The notes under the pieces are model-generated. The model was not told where the DNA came from and did no database searches. It saw only the letters and a program-made list of their open reading frames with translations. This document shows positions 61,657 through 64,000 of a stretch of 64,000 nucleotides of DNA, piece after piece; within the stretch, counting starts at the first letter, position 1, and every line of letters begins with the position of its first letter. Position numbers and translations under genes: made by a program. This DNA is from REEB76 sp963774895 (GTDB lineage Bacteria; Pseudomonadota; Gammaproteobacteria; Natronospirales; REEB76). The stretch lies in contig CAVZGN010000003.1 of the NCBI GenBank assembly GCA_963774895.1, forward strand, positions 248,001 through 312,000, given 5' to 3'.

Positions 61657-62418
61657 ATGCAGTTCAAAGTCCTGATCCCCGCGCGCATGGCGTCCCAGAG
61701 GTTGCCCGGCAAGCCTCTGGTCGATTTGCTGGGCAAACCCTTGATCCTGCATGTCTGCGAAAAGGCACGGGATAGTGGTGCGCAACAGGTACTGGTGGCG
61801 ACGGACGACCCGGGCATACACGAAGTCTGCCTATCGGCCGGTTTCCAGGCGGAAACGACCAGCAGTACACATGCATCCGGTACCGACCGCGTCGCCGAAG
61901 TCGTTACTCGGCTTGGGTGGGATGAGAATGACATCGTGGTGAACCTGCAATGCGACGAACCCATGATGCCGGCGGCGGATATCCAGCAGGTGGCGCAATT
62001 GCTGGATGTGCGCCAGGACGCCCAGGTGGCCACCTTATGCACCCCCATCCATGCACTGGAGGATTACCTGAATCCCAACGTCGTCAAACTGGTGTCTGAT
62101 CAGGCCGGAAATGCACTGTATTTTAGCCGCGCACCCATCCCCTGGAACCGCGAAGGCGCAAGCGCAGGGCTGGCGTCACAGCAGCGCTGGCAGGGCGCAC
62201 TGCGTCACATCGGCATGTATGCCTACCGGGTGGGCGCCTTGCGGCAGTTGGCGACTACGCCTGCCTGTGAAACAGAACTACTGGAGAAACTCGAACAACT
62301 GCGCGCCTTATGGCTGGGCATGAAGATCGCCGTGGATGTGGCGCGCGCTGCCCCTGGACCGGGGGTGGACACGCCCGAGGATCTCAGGCGCGTGGCAGGT
62401 CTGCTGGCAGCGGGCTAG
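61657..62418 (+). CDS. kdsB: CMP-KDO synthetase
   Basis: KdsB activates KDO with CTP for lipid A-core synthesis. The 253 residues begin FKVLIPARMASQRLPGKPLV with the nucleotide-binding loop. ATDDPGIHEVCLSAGF, GTDRVAEVVTRLGW and VNLQCDEPMMP (metal-binding Asp) follow. HIGMYAYRVGALRQL matches the sugar-binding part. It starts directly after the Trm112-like stop. Confidence 0.97.
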   Translation: MQFKVLIPARMASQRLPGKPLVDLLGKPLILHVCEKARDSGAQQVLVATDDPGIHEVCLSAGFQAETTSSTHASGTDRVAEVVTRLGWDENDIVVNLQCDEPMMPAADIQQVAQLLDVRQDAQVATLCTPIHALEDYLNPNVVKLVSDQAGNALYFSRAPIPWNREGASAGLASQQRWQGALRHIGMYAYRVGALRQLATTPACETELLEKLEQLRALWLGMKIAVDVARAAPGPGVDTPEDLRRVAGLLAAG

Positions 62419-62533
62419 ATTCAGATGTTGCGACAGCAAAACTGTGTAGACAGTCTCGGCGAGGTAGGATTGCGTGGGTCTTATGTTGCAAGAATTGCAT
62501 ATCTTAATCAGACACCTATGAGGTTGCTAAACC

Positions 62534-62815
62534 ATGAATGCGAAAATCTTGATGGCTATCGGCGTGGTCATCGTCGGTCTTTTAGGTTTTCAGATATACC
62601 TGCAGCACCATGACGCAGAGAATATCATGGTCTCGCTGGACACCATCCACAGTTCCGTGGATGGTATGACTAATGCGATAAAAGATTCGAACATCGCCAC
62701 CAATGAGATTATGAGTACATCAAACTCAAACAAGAATTTACTCAGCATCATCTGTTCAAACACATCCAAAATGACCAATAATGTGGATGGCATGACTCAA
62801 TGCAGTCATCCATAG
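62534..62815 (+). CDS. Small membrane-anchored protein with duplicated VDGMT motif
   Basis: 93 residues. An N-terminal membrane segment at about 4-22 (ILMAIGVVIVGLLGFQIYLQ) is followed by a charged, Asn/Ser-rich helix-prone part. The motif VDGMTNAIKDSN (about 43-54) returns near the end as VDGMTQC, and the nucleotides also repeat (GTGGATGGTATGACT and GTGGATGGCATGACT). Two cysteines lie near the C-terminus. I recognise no family. Its base use is richer in AT than kdsB. It sits between kdsB and the phosphatase gene, where related genomes usually have nothing or murB. Confidence 0.6.
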   Translation: MNAKILMAIGVVIVGLLGFQIYLQHHDAENIMVSLDTIHSSVDGMTNAIKDSNIATNEIMSTSNSNKNLLSIICSNTSKMTNNVDGMTQCSHP

Positions 62816-62877
62816 CTTCTGGTTATAATCATAATGGCATTGCATATGTCTCTCGGCTTACCGTTAGATTTATGCTA

Positions 62878-63414
62878 ATGTGCGATGTCGATTTTTCGGT
62901 TTTGTTTTGCTGCATGGGCAATATCTGCCGCTCTCCTACGGCCGAGGGCGTATTTAGTAAACTGCATCAGGAACTGGCGCCGCAACTGAGACTGCATATC
63001 GATTCGGCCGGTACCCATGATTACCACGTGGGTCAACCGCCGGACAAGCGTGCCATACTGGCGGCACGCCGGCGCAACATCGATATCGGCGCACACCGTT
63101 GCCGGATGGTGGCGGCCGAAGATTTTCCCAGCTTTGATTACATCCTGGCCATGGACAACTCCAACCTCAGTCAGTTGCAGTTATTGCGGCCAGATGCCAG
63201 CTCCGCCAAATTGTGTCTGCTGCTGGACTTCGCCGAGGATTGCACGCTTACGGAAGTCCCGGATCCCTATTATGGCGGACCCAGAGGCTTCGAACACGTA
63301 TTGGAACTGACGCATCAGGGCGGTCTTGGATTCCTAAAGCATCTTTGCCGGCAGCAGGGCATCAGCCTGCAATTCAAGGATCCCCGGCACGAAAAAAAAC
63401 CTGCCCGTTCATGA
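62878..63414 (+). CDS. Low-molecular-weight protein-tyrosine-phosphatase
   Basis: 178 residues from ATG 62878; 62872 and 62800 are other in-frame openings and the true start is unclear. The active-site loop is FCCMGNICRSPTAEGVF, giving the CxxxxxRS pattern with nucleophile Cys, and the general-acid loop is DPYYGGPRGFEHVL. In Pseudomonas the homologue (ptpA) lies between murB and kdsB. The FCC start differs from the usual FVC. The stop codon is inside the loop of the downstream terminator hairpin. Targets are unknown. Confidence 0.88.
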   Translation: MCDVDFSVLFCCMGNICRSPTAEGVFSKLHQELAPQLRLHIDSAGTHDYHVGQPPDKRAILAARRRNIDIGAHRCRMVAAEDFPSFDYILAMDNSNLSQLQLLRPDASSAKLCLLLDFAEDCTLTEVPDPYYGGPRGFEHVLELTHQGGLGFLKHLCRQQGISLQFKDPRHEKKPARS

Positions 63415-63426
63415 AACGGGCAGGTT
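63392..63426 (-). terminator. Rho-independent terminator of rne
   Basis: AACCTGCCCGTT-CATGA-AACGGGCAGGTT is a perfect 12-bp stem with a 5-base loop, followed on the minus strand by eight T residues. It ends the minus-strand rne transcript. The plus-strand phosphatase gene ends in the same hairpin, so it may also help stop that message, although no T-run follows on the plus strand. Confidence 0.9.
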
Positions 63427-63470
63427 GATTATCGATGACAGTAATCTCAAAAATGAAAGCATTTCTTGAG

Positions 63471-63494
63471 TCCCTCCCCCGGAGGGAGAGGGGA
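63471..63494. repeat. Short inverted repeat beyond rne
   Basis: TCCCTCC-CCC-GGAGGGA, a 7-bp stem with a 3-base loop, followed by GAGGGG. It lies between the rne stop (63509) and its terminator and resembles the CCCTCTCCC-type repeat at 61345. Confidence 0.5.
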
Positions 63495-63508
63495 TATTGT
63501 GACGACAT

Positions 63509-64000
63509 TTAGTCCGAGTGTGAATCGGTGTCGGCAGTCTGGGGTTTGGACTCGCCTTTATCCACAACCGGCGTATCGCCCTGTTCGCGGGCGCGGAACA
63601 GCGGGATGGTGGGATCCTCACGCTTGGTCTCTATTTGTGCGGTCTCGACGCGCGCAGTCTCTATCCGAGTTTTCTCCACGCGCGGCGATTCTGGCCGCGG
63701 TGACTCTGCGCCCATAGTTTCGATCCTCGGAGTTTCCACGCGTGGTGTTTCAATAGGAGCTGTCTCCACGGCCTTTGCTGACGGCACATAGACGGATTTA
63801 GTTTCCACCTGCGTCAGCATCGGCGGCACAGGCGCCGGGCCTTGCAATTGGGACGGTGGAACTCCGGTGAAGTTCGGGATCGTATCCGAGCGGCTCTGCG
63901 TCGGGTTGTCTTCCGTAGCTGCCGGCCGATTGGCGGAATCCTTGCCACCTTCATAACGGCGCCGGCGGCGTCCTCCACGGCGGCCGCGGCGCGTGCTGCG
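63509..64000 (-). CDS. rne: Ribonuclease E, C-terminal tail (cut by window end)
   Basis: The last 163 codons of a minus-strand gene that continues beyond the window. It begins with an Arg/Gly cluster (RRGRRGGRRRRRYEGG), typical of the RNA-binding region of RNase E, then a disordered Pro/Ser part and about 50 residues of imperfect repeats (ETPRVETPRIET, ETARVETAQIET), ending TADTDSHSD. No catalytic part is visible, so the name rests on the Arg-rich tail and on gene order: in Pseudomonas rne is near ptpA-kdsB-lpxK-comEC. murB, usually between them, is absent here. Confidence 0.72.
   Translation of the reverse strand, partial: RSTRRGRRGGRRRRRYEGGKDSANRPAATEDNPTQSRSDTIPNFTGVPPSQLQGPAPVPPMLTQVETKSVYVPSAKAVETAPIETPRVETPRIETMGAESPRPESPRVEKTRIETARVETAQIETKREDPTIPLFRAREQGDTPVVDKGESKPQTADTDSHSD

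Noticed and set aside
1..64000. tRNA, rRNA, CRISPR or riboswitch
   Set aside because: I looked for cloverleaf-type arms with a TTCGA-type loop, for regularly spaced direct repeats and for conserved riboswitch cores in the gene-free gaps and found none. A covariance-model scan would be decisive.

Overview
The window is chromosomal DNA of a gammaproteobacterium. Gene order is the main evidence. The blocks eno-ftsB-ispD-ispF-truD-surE-pcm-nlpD-rpoS, recJ-prfB-lysS, sdhCDAB-sdhE-ygfX, nadB/rpoE-rseA-rseB, lepA-lepB-rnc-era-recO-pdxJ-acpS, nagZ-hpt-MTI phosphorylase and sfsA-lolCD-DUF2062-comEC-exbBD-msbA-lpxK-ycaR-kdsB-ptp-rne are typical of Pseudomonas/Xanthomonas-like lineages. The RpfE-like gene next to recJ-prfB-lysS recalls Xanthomonadales and relatives. 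I cannot name a genus. Most of the window is GC-rich; the part from about 28 to 44 kb is visibly richer in AT.

Layout. 1-8.3 kb: enolase (cut by the window edge), cell division, isoprenoid synthesis, tRNA modification, SurE/Pcm damage repair, the amidase activator NlpD and RpoS. 8.4-16.4 kb: small membrane proteins, recJ, RF2 with its programmed frameshift, lysyl-tRNA synthetase and an RNA m5C methyltransferase. 16.4-20.3 kb: an accessory island between the convergent ends of the methyltransferase gene and ygfZ. It holds an IS30-family element, three cargo units on the minus strand and four short palindromic repeats, and a pair of long inverted repeats bounds it. 21.4-25.7 kb: the succinate dehydrogenase operon, with an SDHAF4-like gene in front and sdhE behind. 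25.7-30.2 kb: nadB divergent from the sigma-E/anti-sigma operon. 30.4-37 kb: the lepA to acpS run of tightly overlapping genes. 37-51.5 kb: a BarA-type hybrid kinase, a 3'-5' exonuclease, rlmD, wall recycling and purine salvage, mfd and agmatine catabolism. 51.6-64 kb: lipoprotein export, DNA uptake, ExbBD, lipid A/KDO synthesis, a low-molecular-weight phosphatase and the C-terminal tail of RNase E.

Main observations: (1) a pair of about 205-bp elements with CTCTAAAAAT inverted ends, 8 kb apart in opposite orientation. One copy sits directly in front of ispD and seems to supply its start codon and first ~32 residues. (2) A two-base AT expansion near the 3' end of truD, which fuses its frame to the following enoyl-CoA hydratase/isomerase gene. 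(3) The bounded island at 16.4-20.3 kb, where palindromes follow each cargo gene. (4) Several genes under 60 codons recovered by reading the sequence: a DUF3096 membrane protein, an SDHAF4-like protein and a Trm112/YcaR protein. (5) An unidentified 93-residue membrane-anchored protein with duplicated VDGMT motifs.

I saw no tRNA, rRNA or CRISPR array. All family assignments come from recognising motifs and gene order by eye; no database search was run.
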